Assembly (NCBI GenBank): GCA_021396245.1
Contig: WNYE01000043.1
Coordinates: forward strand, 62,001-126,000
From: Sporothrix humicola
Lineage: Eukaryota; Ascomycota; Sordariomycetes; Ophiostomatales; Ophiostomataceae
Direction: 5' to 3'
DNA: 64,000 nucleotides
Shown: in pieces, positions 12,196 to 23,994 of the stretch
Layout of the letters: every line of letters begins with the position of its first letter
How positions within the stretch are numbered: the first letter of the stretch is position 1
The notes under the pieces: model-generated
Told to the model about the DNA's origin: nothing
Database searches by the model: none
What the model saw: only the letters and a program-made list of their open reading frames with translations
Position numbers and translations under genes: made by a program

Positions 12196-12220
12196 GCGTG
12201 TGTGCACGCGCGTGTGCGCG
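12196..12220. repeat. 25-bp perfect alternating purine-pyrimidine tract
   Basis: Twenty-five consecutive bases alternate purine and pyrimidine, mostly GC and GT steps, the classical Z-DNA-prone composition. It lies in the gene-free interval between SNT2 and the helicase gene, with no coding frame that I support. Confidence 0.7.
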
Positions 12221-15200
12221 GGAGGCGGAAAGAACGAACGACGACCACTCTTTCTTGTTTGGGTGGGAGGCCAAAACGGGCCCATCACTCTCAAATATCA
12301 AGGCTTCAACATATCTAGCAGACTGAGTACTACGATGTGCGATAAGCTGAGCACAAATGCTCCGTCCACGACGAGCTATGTAAAGGGAGGGCGTCGGGAC
12401 TTGGGAAGTGATAGAAGACTGAGAGACGTGGGAAATGGGAGATGGGAGGTGGGAGATGGGCGCCGGCGCGATGGGGCATAGCCGCCTATTCCTGACGAAG
12501 GGGAAACAACGATCCAACGACCAAACAGCAAAAAGGGAAAGAAGGGCAGAGAAGAAAAAGCTAAAAAACTGGCCAGTCGGAGAAGTCACGCTAGTGAGAT
12601 TCACAGTCACTTTGAGGTACCGACAGGGGCAGTTTTTGCTCACAGTGCCACTGAAAAAGTCTTATATACGACCTCGGAGGTACATCTGTGTCTGATTGGC
12701 GCGACTTTAATGTGGTCCTGCAACAACCTCGTTTCTTTTTTTCGCCTTTTCCCTCGTCTCTTCCTCGTGCTCTCTTTGCACGTCAACTCTGCCGAGATCG
12801 TGGAGATTCGGCGAGTTTCGTCAAGATATCGGATCGATGGATCTTCTTGGGCATCGCCAGAATACATCTTTTTTCCAATGTTGATTTTTCAGTCGTTTTC
12901 GCCGATGATGGCTTCATCTTTCCCCCCCTGTCCGAAGCCGTTTGCACGACTCGATCGAGCCCGTCGCAGGACGATCCAGACGTTTTGTCACGCCTATTTT
13001 AAGCCTGATATGCCTACGCACTCAGGCACTCGTTTAGTTTCTATTCAGTTCCGTAATTGCCATCTCATCTCAGGGCCGGCCAGTTAAGGAGACTTCGCAG
13101 TTTGATATCTTGCTTTCGAGCAAATTCTACAGGCCTGCATTTCGCCGGTCTCTTTCTGCCCTTTTGGGCCATAACTTGCCTATTCTCTTGTTCCCAAATT
13201 CCATCTATCTCATGTCTTTTACCGACCACATCAATATGTCGCCTTTCGCTTTAGATGTAAAACAGTTGGCAATTATCCCAGTCTCCATCCAGATGTGTGA
13301 CCTTGTCGTCATAAATTTGTGCGCATCGCCACAGTTACAGGAGAAGAAGCATTTATCGTTTCAACCCATCAGCAATCGTAGTTCCGGAGGGAGTCAAAGG
13401 GCAACCTTTACTTTTACCTCGTTCCCAGCGTCCTTTGTGCTGATTTTCTTTCTTTGCGTTCTTGTCCGTTTTCCGTGATATTACAGTTAACCGTTCGCCT
13501 GGCGCGCTAAACCCACGCCGGGGGAAGGCCCCAGCAAAAATGGGAAGAGACGAGACAAAAGACGCAGGGCCAACGCCACTGGCATGGCTTTGGCTGACAC
13601 CCACACTAGGCTACTACTACTGATGATTTTTGGTCTTTGGTAGGGGGTTTGGGAGTCCGGGAGGAGCTCACCTCGTGGTTTTTTCTCCCCTTTCTTCTTT
13701 TCGTCTTTTCTTCATCCCCGACTCCGTATTTTATTCTCCTCTTCTGCCCAAGATGTCCCCGGCCGAGTTCTCGAAAGAAAGAAGCAAACTACAGCCGGAT
13801 CGGTCAAGGCATAGGCATCTCCGATCTACTGTGCATTTCGCGAGATGTTGCAGACGGCTGTAAGATATGTCGGGATTGGGTGTAATTGCGGTGTTTGTGT
13901 CATTTGAGAAGGCCAGGTGTTAATTGCCGTGAATTCGCGGGCAATATTACAGACCAAACATGCGTTTATACGCAATACGTTGTGTCCTGACTCACGTATC
14001 TGACATTGCGTGGCTAGTTTACAGCATCGTTTTGCACATTAGTCCTCTGTTGATGAGGCAAGATATCAACCACTGTTGCTCGACATCTCTTGATCAATCA
14101 AACATCAATGGGAACTTTGAATATTCATTTTCCCATGATTCCTGGCAGATGTCCGAGAAAACTGGACATCAGGCCCCGGCTCCTTTCGTTTTGTGTGCAG
14201 GCCAAGTCCATGAGAGCGCCATCTCACCCATCTCCCATCTCCCATATCTTGCGCGCACAATGGTGGGCCGTGGCCGCGCCGATGGGGAAAACCAAGAGGG
14301 CACAAGACATGCGACGCTAGCTATATTCGTCGCAGGGGGGGTGGTGGAAAGGTGGGCGAGGTGGGGTGGGCACGAATGAAAGAAGAAAGGAAAGAGAAGG
14401 AGAAAAAACAGTGCACAGCGAAAAATAAAACAAGGGGAGTGGCTAGAAGTGGGTAGTATCACTCGTTTTTTATGAGTTTTTATTGGGGGCGAGCCAAGGT
14501 CCCAAGTCCCAAGTGGTAGTGGACGGACGAACGTTGGGCCCTTTTTTTCCAACGACATGCGTGTTTCGTGCGAGGGACGTCGACGAGAAGCGATAAAATA
14601 AAAAGGCACCACCAAGAATCTATGCATGCAAACGTGAGTGAAAAGACAAAGAGGGAAAGAAGATGTTGTGAAAATTGAAAAGGGACGTTTATGAAGAGGT
14701 CGGATGGAATGGTTGATGGACGGTATTAGCGGCTACGGAACGGCCCCAGAGTGCAGATTGCCGGAAGAGCAAAGACACTGAACTGGATGAACAGAAAATA
14801 TGAGAAACTGAATCACGGCACAGAAGAATATGAAATATCTCTGAAAAAGGATGAACGGGTCAATAGAGCGATACCGTTATTGCTGGCAATTGCACTCTTC
14901 GCTGTCGGCGGTCGTGCCTGCCTGCCCAGAAAGGATCTGCCACGCACCTGCATGTTGGCTCACTGCTCTTTCCCCTGATATTGTTTGCTATATTCCCATA
15001 TTTTGCCTGCATGCAATGTCCCTGTGTGCCTGCGTAACAAAGGCGAAATCCATGCCAGAAAGAAAAAAGAACGTCGTGCGTTGTGGTGCCTGCATCAATT
15101 CCGTACCGGTCAAGAAGCCGTGTCGCCAATTCCGAAAGACTACGACCACGATCAACGTGTCACTGTTTATCGACTCTTTTACAATGCACTTTCCTTTTAC

Positions 15201-15247
15201 AACGTGAATTGAAGTTTGTTTGCTGTCTTGGGGGAGGACCAAGCTCT
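12221..15247. other. intergenic, no supportable gene
   Basis: Mixed composition. CT-rich plus-strand tracts lie at about 12720-12790 (just after a TATATA-like run near 12664) and 13680-13745, and an AG-rich tract at about 14380-14420. A TGACTCA site lies at 13988-13994. Short frames (up to 235 codons) have no domain, codon bias or splice continuity. The tract pattern suggests one or more unannotated transcription starts but no protein. Confidence 0.45.
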
Positions 15248-15275
15248 TTCCCCCGGCGACAATCAGCCGGGGGAA
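15248..15275. repeat. GC-rich perfect hairpin, 10-bp arms
   Basis: TTCCCCCGGC (15248-15257) and its exact reverse complement GCCGGGGGAA (15266-15275) flank an 8-nt loop GACAATCA. Eight of ten pairs are G-C, so the stem would be stable in RNA or single-stranded DNA. It lies mid-interval, about 5 kb from either flanking gene, so it is not a terminator of any gene I can call. Confidence 0.65.
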
Positions 15276-18200
15276 GGAAGGTGCGATGGTGCAGCGGCGC
15301 AGAGGCCACCAAAAACCAAAAACGAGAAACCGGTGCTAGTGCCAAGAAACACAAAGACACCAGAAAAGAAGGAAAAAGGAGGGCTTTTCCACACGTTAGT
15401 TTGGACGACGTGCGACGAGGGGGAAAGGATGCAAACTCTGCCCTAGCTTGATGGCATTTGAGAGGCGATGGTCATCTGATCCTCTTCTTTCTACCAGAAG
15501 GATATCTGATCTGCGGGTGCATCAAGATCCAGAGTCCGTCTATCAACGATATGCCGGCCTCATCATTGGCGACAACCTCGCACACTATTCTCAACATATG
15601 GTATTTGGTCGAAATATGCTTCATGCCGGGTGGACGTGGAAACGATGCCGTGGAAACATGACAATTTTAAGAAACAAGAGTGTCGCAACTGTGACGGGGC
15701 CTTGGCCGAGGAAAAGAGGAAAGAGCAGAGGGTGGAAGGAGATGGGACGTGGGACATGTGTCGTATCTGACGGCGTATTGCGTTGCGTCGTTCCTTCCAT
15801 CTTGCAAGGGAAGGCATGCAATGGTAATGGCCTGGCCCGCACCTGCCACCCCGTTTTCTCTCTCCTCTCTCTCGTTTCCCCTTCCTTCCTTTTCTTCTTA
15901 TTCTGTTCCTAATGCCTTCCTACGGAGTCCACAGTTTTCTCCTCCTCCGACAGGGCTTGCTCCTGCCGTTTCGTTCGGGTTTAAAAAGGCCTGGGCCACA
16001 ACGTCAATTCAACCACACACGTATGCATATTATGGGGGAAGGTGCTGTACCCCTACCTAGCCCCCTAACCCAGTCGCTCTTTCCATGGCCCTGGGAATGA
16101 TGGCGCGCCGCCATATCTCGGTTCTTGAATTGAACCTCATTCTAAATACGAAGGCACTCATAAATAGCCATAAACTTCAAACCTGTGGACGACACAATAC
16201 TTCCGCTCAAAACGAACCATAAGCAGCATACTCTTGAACCGCAACAATTGAAAGAACACAAAAAAAAAAAAAAAAAGACCAAAGAAACCGGAACAGGGGA
16301 TGTGGATTGGACAGGACGACAAGAAAAGGGAGAGACAATCGATATGCTGTTTCAAAACTCGGTCGGATCGGCCTCGCTCCAGGGACAGGAAGGTCTCTCA
16401 GAAACTCCCAAGTAGTCAGAAAGGGAAAATGAGAACAAGGGAAGGAGCCGTGCGGGACAGCTTCGACCTCTTCCCAATACTCAACCCGTCTTCCGCTTGA
16501 AATGGAACAGAACCTCACAACTTTGCCGCCCGTCCCTCCAGTATCGCGCACTCTATTTCTCTCTCTCGTTCCTCTCTCTCGCCTCGCACTGCACAACACA
16601 CACGTCGTTGGAGTACAACCTTCGCCCCCCTCTCGTCGTGGGATTTTCCTATGCAAGATGCCACGGAGTAAAACAGATGTGGGAGCACAAGCACAACGCC
16701 AAAGGGGGGGAGACACCAGATACACAAAACGGACACAGAAAAAAGACATAAAGACATAAAAGGGCATATAAAAGGTGGCTGGGGTGCACAAAGAAGGAGC
16801 GAAGAAAGACAAGCGACGACAACAAACACCACCCAAGAAAGAGAGCCCAAAAGCCTTTGTCGTCTGGGCCTGGAAGTGACATGGCCAGAAGTCAAAAAGT
16901 CCGTTCACCTGGGCCGATCGGCTAACCCACGCACCATGCGAGAAAAAGGGCCCTAACTACTCCATAATGCTGCGCGATTCAGGCATCGGGCGGCGCCAAA
17001 ATAGACCAAATATGCGAGTCAACCTACCTCGTACCTTTCCCCCATCCCATATCCCCCTTTCCTTTCACCTTTTGACTTGCCCCCAGGGCTAGTCGTTGAT
17101 CACACCGCAACGTCTTCCCATCGGATGCCAGGCACAAAAAAAATGCAGGAAAGTGAAGAAAATAGAGGGGACGGTGAAAAGATGAAGAAAATTGGATACG
17201 CTTCCCACGATGTCGTACACCGACATTTGTTTCAAGAGATATGGCAATCCCATTCGATGCGCATGGGCTGAGGCTGATCCGTTGACGACGTGATGTCGTG
17301 TGTGTGTGGCAGGACGAAGTAAGCCACAGGGGGAACCGGGGCCAGAACGTGGCCATGCGATATCAGGACAAAGAGCAATTGTGGGAGACAACAAAAGAGG
17401 GAAAAGGGAGTGCTGCAAGAAGGCCCTATCACTTGCTTTTCCACCATCAAAGTACGGATTCGAGTACAGCAGTCTGTCTTTCGTATTATCGACACCAAGA
17501 TGGAATCACTATGGAAGTTGTCCAGAGTGGCTTTGCGTGAGTTTTGCTAGCCACGAGGAGGGACAGAAAGCGATAAAAGTGAGATGGCAGCGCCCCGTTC
17601 CCCGCCTCGGCACCTTTGATAAGTTCTTAAAAGGCGCAAGGCAGATGCAAGAGGCTCAGTCGTCACATATGCAGAATAACAATCTCTACCGAGTGCATGA
17701 ACAACTGGACGAATAGTAATACAACGAGAGGGAAAAGGGCAAAACTGGGATACGCGCACATATCACGCACAGTCTGGTCCAATTCCCCCCCAAATGCCAA
17801 AAGACCAAAAAAGGCCCAATAGCCAAAAGGCTTACCATGACCACGTCAGTGGCGAAAAATCCAAATAAAAGTGGGAATATCAAAAACCGTTTGTCACTCG
17901 CTGTGAATCTGCCCATCGGCGGACGCGGACACCAAGAAAAAAGCGTGACTACGGACTACAAATGACTTTTGCTGTGTAGAAACTGGGAAAACGTCCATAG
18001 CCCGTCCCGACGACATCCGGAGAAGGTTTTATCGGTGCTGCCCGAGAAATTGACGTGTCTCGCTCAGGCTTGCTTGGGATTCTCTCAATCCGGAGAAAGA
18101 GACTCGAAGGTTTGTCCAGCTGGATACAGGCACGAAAGCGCCACCGAAATGCCCAGAGAACAAAGCCAGATGCCGCTGGCAAGAGGGCCTCGATCGGTGA

Positions 18201-20469
18201 TTTGCGGGGGCTGCAGGCGACATTGATATCAACCTGTTTGTCGGTCGCAGTCACATAATTCTCGACATCTGAAATTCAAAATCCCAGCATCTAAGAATCT
18301 TGTGCTTCTGACCGATAGTCCTTTTGAATTTTGTTGCCGAGAATGCAGTTGTGTCCTTTCGCTGTTTCGCTCAGAAAAAGTCGGCGTTCGTCTTTTGTCC
18401 TTGGTCTTCTTTCTTGGAGGGAGGTCGCTGCCCGTTGTCTGCCTTTTTCCCACCCACCTTGTCCCGAGACGTCGTAAAATAAACCATGCCAGGATCAGCG
18501 GAGGTACACTATAAGTACTAGTCTGCCTACACATGGGTGCACAACTACTTTATAGATACTTTTGCAGGCTGCAGATTTTTCTGCGTTTAATTGGATCGAG
18601 TGGAAAATGAGGAAAAGAGAAAAAGGAACGAGCCGGATGCACCTTGCCTCTTCCCCCCATTACCTGAGACCACCCCCGTCACTTTACCACTTAACGACAC
18701 ATTTCCACCCCCCTCCTTTTTTCTTATTTGCCCCCTGGAATAACGACAAAACTTCAGTAAATATCGACGTTTGCAAGCGCTATCACAATATTTTCAGTGC
18801 ATTTTCAACCTCCACTACCTGAGAACAATATTTTGAATGTATCTTTTGTTATTATGGCCGTTGTTGTCACCTATTTTATTAGCGATGTTCTCTGATATCA
18901 CGTCCATTTACCGGTGCGGGCAGATTTCCTGTTTACTGGCTGATGATCTGTCAATATATCGTTCCAACATGTTGCGACTGCAAACTACGACGTCTTTTAT
19001 TGTGTCTCTTCGGCTATATTGTAATGCAATGCGTCTTGTTGACGTTGACAAAGAAAACAATATTAAACAGCGACGTCAATAGCAAGTGCGGTGAAGAAAC
19101 TTCAGTGAGTATCAGAGAGAAAAGTCCAGAATACGAGATAAACACGAAAGTACGAGGTCGAGTAAAAGCCGTGGAAAACATGGAAAACAAAAGTGTAAAA
19201 GGTGTGATATGTTGAGATACTCCCGGTAATGTTGGCCTGATCCCTGTTGCCAGCAAATCTTGCAGTTGGCCGAACCGACAACCGCCCAGGCTTGTCTCTC
19301 CTTTCGTTTAGTGATATTCAAAGGAGCGATCGTTGGATGACAGGGCTTGTTGCTTGCCTCGCCTGTCAGCCATATTGGGTCAGTATTTTAGGTCAGTGGG
19401 TGTTGTTTTACCGGACATCGGTCGTCCTTTTGTTCGTCTTCGATTCCTTCTGTTCCCTTCCCATTTCTTTTTCTTTCCTCTTCCTTTTCCTCTTCCGTTC
19501 TTTTCTTGTCTGTTTCGCGTTTCTTGTTTTCCCTTTTTTTCTTGCCCAGGCTGAAACAAGGAGCGAACCGCCGCAAATTATGCAGGGAAGGTGGAGGGAA
19601 GAGTGTGATAAAGACGACAAAAGCGACAAAAGGAAAAGAAGACAAGTCTAGATGACGAATTGATAATGAGAGGCATAAGATGACTTCATTATAAAATCAA
19701 AATAAGTTCGCGAGATCAGGATTCTAGAAATCTCAAATTGGTGGTTTCCTTGCTCAGAATGAGGTGAGGTCGGAAATACAGCTGTTTTGGAAGGAGCCAT
19801 TCGCTGTGCGACGGCGGCTTCCCGCCTTCTGGAGCAACCAACATAACTCGCCGCTCGCCTCTCTCTCTCCCTTGCACTTTCCTTTCTTCGTCTACTCCGT
19901 CCTGTGTAAAATACCCACACGTGATTTGGCGTGCCGGTGGGGAATGGGGGTGGCCCGCACCAGGCACCACACGCTTGTCTTGTCCCCAACGCACCTTCCC
20001 GCATGCACTGGCACCCCTGCGCCAAAACGACAGAACGACAGAACGACGGCAAAAAGAGACGCGACAGGGAAAGCGCAAAGCGCGACTGTCCTTATTCGGC
20101 ATGTACATACGCACCTGCACGCACACCCCTCCTTCCACGACAGCCAAGGAAAAGAGCATGACAGCGTAAATTCCCATAATTTTGTGCTTTACATTTCAAA
20201 TCGATTGTTTTGGTCAAACGAAGTTCTGTGAAACGAAACAATTCTTGGAGCTTGGCCATTCGCGATCCGGATCCGACATTGTTTGTTTTGCTGTGCAGTT
20301 GGCATCTTGAACCAACTGCTTGATACCCGGTTCTTTTTCGGCATCCCACACATCACCGGATAGTGGCATTTGCCTCACTTTGTCCTGTCTATTTTTGTTG
20401 TTTTGTTTCTTTTTCTCTCTGTTTTCCTTCTCTGGCCCCTTCTTTACCCAGCCATGCCCGGCCATTCTC
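15276..20469. other. helicase upstream region, no supportable gene
   Basis: No frame with recognisable domains. Contents: a CT-rich tract at 15850-15910, a 17-A run at 16260-16276, short AG-rich and CT-rich blocks on both strands, a long CT-rich stretch at 19430-19550 and a TTCTAGAA palindrome (heat-shock-element-like) at 19722-19729. The last part (about 20360-20460) is CT-rich and probably the helicase gene's leader. Confidence 0.45.
16260..16276. repeat. homopolymer A17
   Basis: Seventeen consecutive A residues in non-coding sequence. A simple mononucleotide tract, liable to length error in assembly; no further meaning visible. Confidence 0.85.
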
Positions 20470-23400
20470 ATGGCGGGCAACCACAACGGAGTATGGCATC
20501 AAACGTCAGAACAGGCCGTCCGACGGCAGCAGACGGCATCTTACGGCACAACATTTACAACGGCCTCGGCCGCAACAACATTCTCGACTGGGCTCAAACG
20601 ACGCCGAGATGATGAGCTGAACTCGAGTAGTGCTAGTTATGGCAGCAGCATGATGGCCAGCCGTCCTGCATCCATGGCCATGCCTCCTCCGCGAGTGCCG
20701 CCACCACAACAGCAGAATCAACAGTCACAGAGCCAGCAACCAGCGGCCAAGAAACGCCCGACAGCGACATCTATCCCAATGATGCCGTCTCGCCTGACAG
20801 CCAGCCCCATTGTTGATGCCAGCACGGACTCGTCGTTTGCAAACCCGTCAGCAAATCCAGCAGAAGCACCACCTTCATGGCTGCCTCAGGGCACAACAGA
20901 ATACTCGCAACGTCGTGTGTTGAGTGCCACGCCGACTGTTGCTCGCGACCCGATGCTCTCGCTCACACACCCCTGCTACGGTCTGCCGGGCCGGGTCGTC
21001 TCCAACCTGGCCAGCATGGGCATCCGGTCCATCTACCCGTGGCAGAAGCAGTGCTTGCTGGGCGGCAGCGGTGGTGCACCAGGCCAAAGCGAGCTGCTGG
21101 ACGGCTCGAAGAGTCTGGTCTACGCAGCTCCCACAGGCGGTGGCAAGTCTCTTGTCGCGGACGTGCTGATGCTGCGCCGAGTCTTGACGTCGGTTGACGG
21201 TGCAGAGGCGAACGCATCCCAATCTCAGTCTCAGTCTCAGTCTTTGTCGACGTCAACACAAATGCCCGCAAGAGGCCCACGATGGGCCAATCGTCCCAAG
21301 GCGCTGCTGGTCCTCCCGTTTGTGGCTCTCGTGCAAGAAAAGGTGCGTTGGCTGCGGCGGGTGGTCGACAAGGTGAACTTTCAGGGCGACAATCTGAGAG
21401 TCGTCGGGTTCTTTGGCGGAGCCAAGATCCGTGCGACGTGGGCCGACTTTGATATCGGCGTCGCGACGATTGAAAAGGCCAACGCGCTGATCAACACGGC
21501 CATTGACGAGTGCACGATTGACGACCTCAAAGTCGTTGTGCTCGACGAGCTGCACATGATTGACGATGCCCACCGCGGATACCTGCTCGAGCTGCTGGCG
21601 ACAAAGCTGCTGTGTCTGGAGCACCATGTCCAAATCGTCGGCATGAGTGCGACGCTGAATGTGAGAAATCCAGCTCCAGTGATTTAAACTTGTACCTCAC
21701 TAACGTATGCCAGAACATCGAACTGCTTGCCCAGTGGCTCAACGCCTTCTCGTACCAGACACACTACCGGCCCATTCCCATCGAGGAACACCTCGTCTAC
21801 GACGGCAGCATCTACTCGGCCGAAGCGACAATGGCCCAAGCCGTCAATGGTGGCGGGAGCTTTAGTGCATCACAAGAGGTAAAGGACATAAAGCTGCCCT
21901 TGACGAACCCGCTGAGAAGGATCTTACCCCACGAGCACAAGCAGCTACAAGATCCCGTCACCAATGCGGTTGTCGCTCTCGCCAACGAGACTGCCCGCGC
22001 CGGATACGGGGCGCTCATCTTCGCCAGCAGCCGTGCTGCGTCCGAGTCGGACGCCCTGCTCATCAGTCGAGTCTTGCCGGCGACGCCAGGCGAGCTGGGC
22101 CCCGACGTCTGGGGCGCCCGCCTTGATTTATTGGGAGAACTGCAGGCTGTCACAGCCAGCGGCGGTGTCGACAACAATCTCAGTCAGACGATTCTTGCGG
22201 GCGTCGGCTTCCACCACGCCGGAATGACGACCGAAGAGCGCGATCTCGTAGCCCATGCTTACGACACGGGCGTACTCAAAGTCATTGTGGCCACATGCGG
22301 TCTCGCTGCGGGCATCAACCTTCCAGCGCGGCGCGTCATTCTGCACAATGCGCGCATGGGCCGCGAGCTTGTAGGGCCAGCCATGCTGCGGCAGATGCGC
22401 GGTCGTGCGGGTCGCAAGGGCAAGGACGAGCTGGGCGAGACGTACCTGTGCTGCCGCAGCACCGACGTGGACGATGTAGTGGATTTGATGCATGCTGAGC
22501 TACCGCACGTGTCGAGCTGTCTCGTCGGCGATGACGTTGAAGCGGATGATCCGGCGAACAAGAAGATAAAGAAGGAAGAGTCAGCGGCAGACAGCACAAA
22601 GACGAATAAGCGGCGCCTGCAAAGGGCACTCCTCGAAGTGATTGGAGTGCGCCTGGCCACGAGCCGCGAATCCCTGGAGGCGTATGTCCGCAAGACGATG
22701 CTCTTCCACGCTCTCATGGACGATGCCGGCGAATATAGCAGCATCAGCGAGACTGACGAACGAGACCTGCCTCCCAGTCTCCAGCAAGACGTCGAGTCAA
22801 GTCTTGAGGCGCTGCAGACGACCGGGTTCGTCGAGGTTGACGAGTTTGACAATTACCAGCCAACGCGCCTCGGCAAGGCCGTCGTGGCCTCGGCGCTCGA
22901 CCCGTCGGATGCCGTTTTCATTCATGGCGAGCTGCAGCGCGCTCTCCAGGCGTTTGTGCTCGACGGCGAGATGCACGTCCTGTACACGTTTACTCCTGTC
23001 CACGATGCTGGCGGCGCGAGTGTCGACTGGCGCCGGTTCTGGGAAGAGATGGAGGGACTCGACGAGAGCGGTTTGAGGGTGTTGCGGTTTTTAGGCCTCA
23101 AACCGAGCGTCATCAGCAAGATGCAGCACGGCGGAACGCTCAAGGAGACGACGGCCGCCGAAAGAGACACGGCGCGCATCTACCGGCGGTTCTACCTGGC
23201 GCTGCAGCTGCGCGATCTCTGCAACGAGATGCCCGTGCACCGCGTGGCGCAAAAATACGACACGCCGCGGGGTGCCGTCCAGACGCTGGCGCAGACGTGC
23301 GAAGGCTTTGCCGCCGGCATGATCAAGTTCTGCGAGCACATGGGCTGGGGAGCTATGGCTTCTGTGCTGGAGCACTTTGTCGACCGGCTCAAGGCCGGCG

Positions 23401-23792
23401 CCAAGGCAGATCTGCTGGCCCTCGCCCGCATTGCCTTTGTCAAGAGCCGAACAGCGTGAGTCGAAGTCTCTGCGTTTTCTCTTTAAAGACACCTACTAAC
23501 AACTGCAGTCGCGTCTTCTGGGAGAACGGATTCAAGACGGTGGCCGCTGTGGCCAATGCCGATCCGCAAGAGCTGCTGCCAGTCTTGCTTCAGGCCCAGG
23601 CAAGCAAAGTGCGCTTTGGCGACGACCGCAACGAAGTCAAGTTCAAGGAGAAGCTGCTCGAAAAGGCACACATCATCACCGAGTCGGCCAACCGAATATG
23701 GCGTACGTCCGCCCTGTTTCCTCTCTTCGTCTTATTGTGCTTTTCTAACAAAAACAGAACTCGAGATGCAACGCGATCTCGACGAGGAATAG
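20470..23792 (+). CDS. HELQ/POLQ-type superfamily 2 DNA helicase
   Basis: ATP-dependent 3'-5' DNA helicase of the Ski2-like HELQ/POLQ group, expected in replication-fork or double-strand-break repair in the nucleus. Four exons (20470-21660, 21714-23455, 23509-23702, 23758-23792) give 1,053 residues. Helicase motifs: Walker A APTGGGKS (220-227), DELH box (359-362) followed by the POLQ-like HRGYLLELL, GMSATL (391-396), and motif VI QMRGRAGRKG in the second exon; then a winged-helix/HhH-like C-terminus. There is no polymerase domain, so it resembles HELQ or the isolated helicase half of POLQ. Residues 1-150 look disordered (Ser/Gln/Pro-rich). The start is the ATG in CTCATGGCG at the end of the CT-rich leader; an upstream in-frame ATG at 20320 would add a hydrophobic, UTR-like stretch. 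It ends 202 bp from the stop of the convergent bZIP gene. Confidence 0.9.
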
Positions 23793-23994
23793 AGAGTGTA
23801 CAAATAATGAATTTACGAATCACGACAGGCATTACACATAGCATCATCAGATTGGGAAGAAAGGTTGTCAAAAAGAGGAGAGGATAGACAAAACACTCAT
23901 CCCTGGGTCATCATAGAATGCATCACATATACGTTAATATCGTTTCTTTCCGTCCTTTTCTCCTTAGGTTATTTCCCAGTTTCCCAGCCCCCGT

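Noticed and set aside
11936..12643. 235-codon minus-strand frame
   Set aside because: Low-complexity Ser/Pro/Phe composition, no domain, no promoter-like context that fits its start.
16207..16908. 233-codon minus-strand frame
   Set aside because: Cys/Phe/Ser-rich translation of CT-rich DNA containing a poly-T run; no splice continuity or motif.
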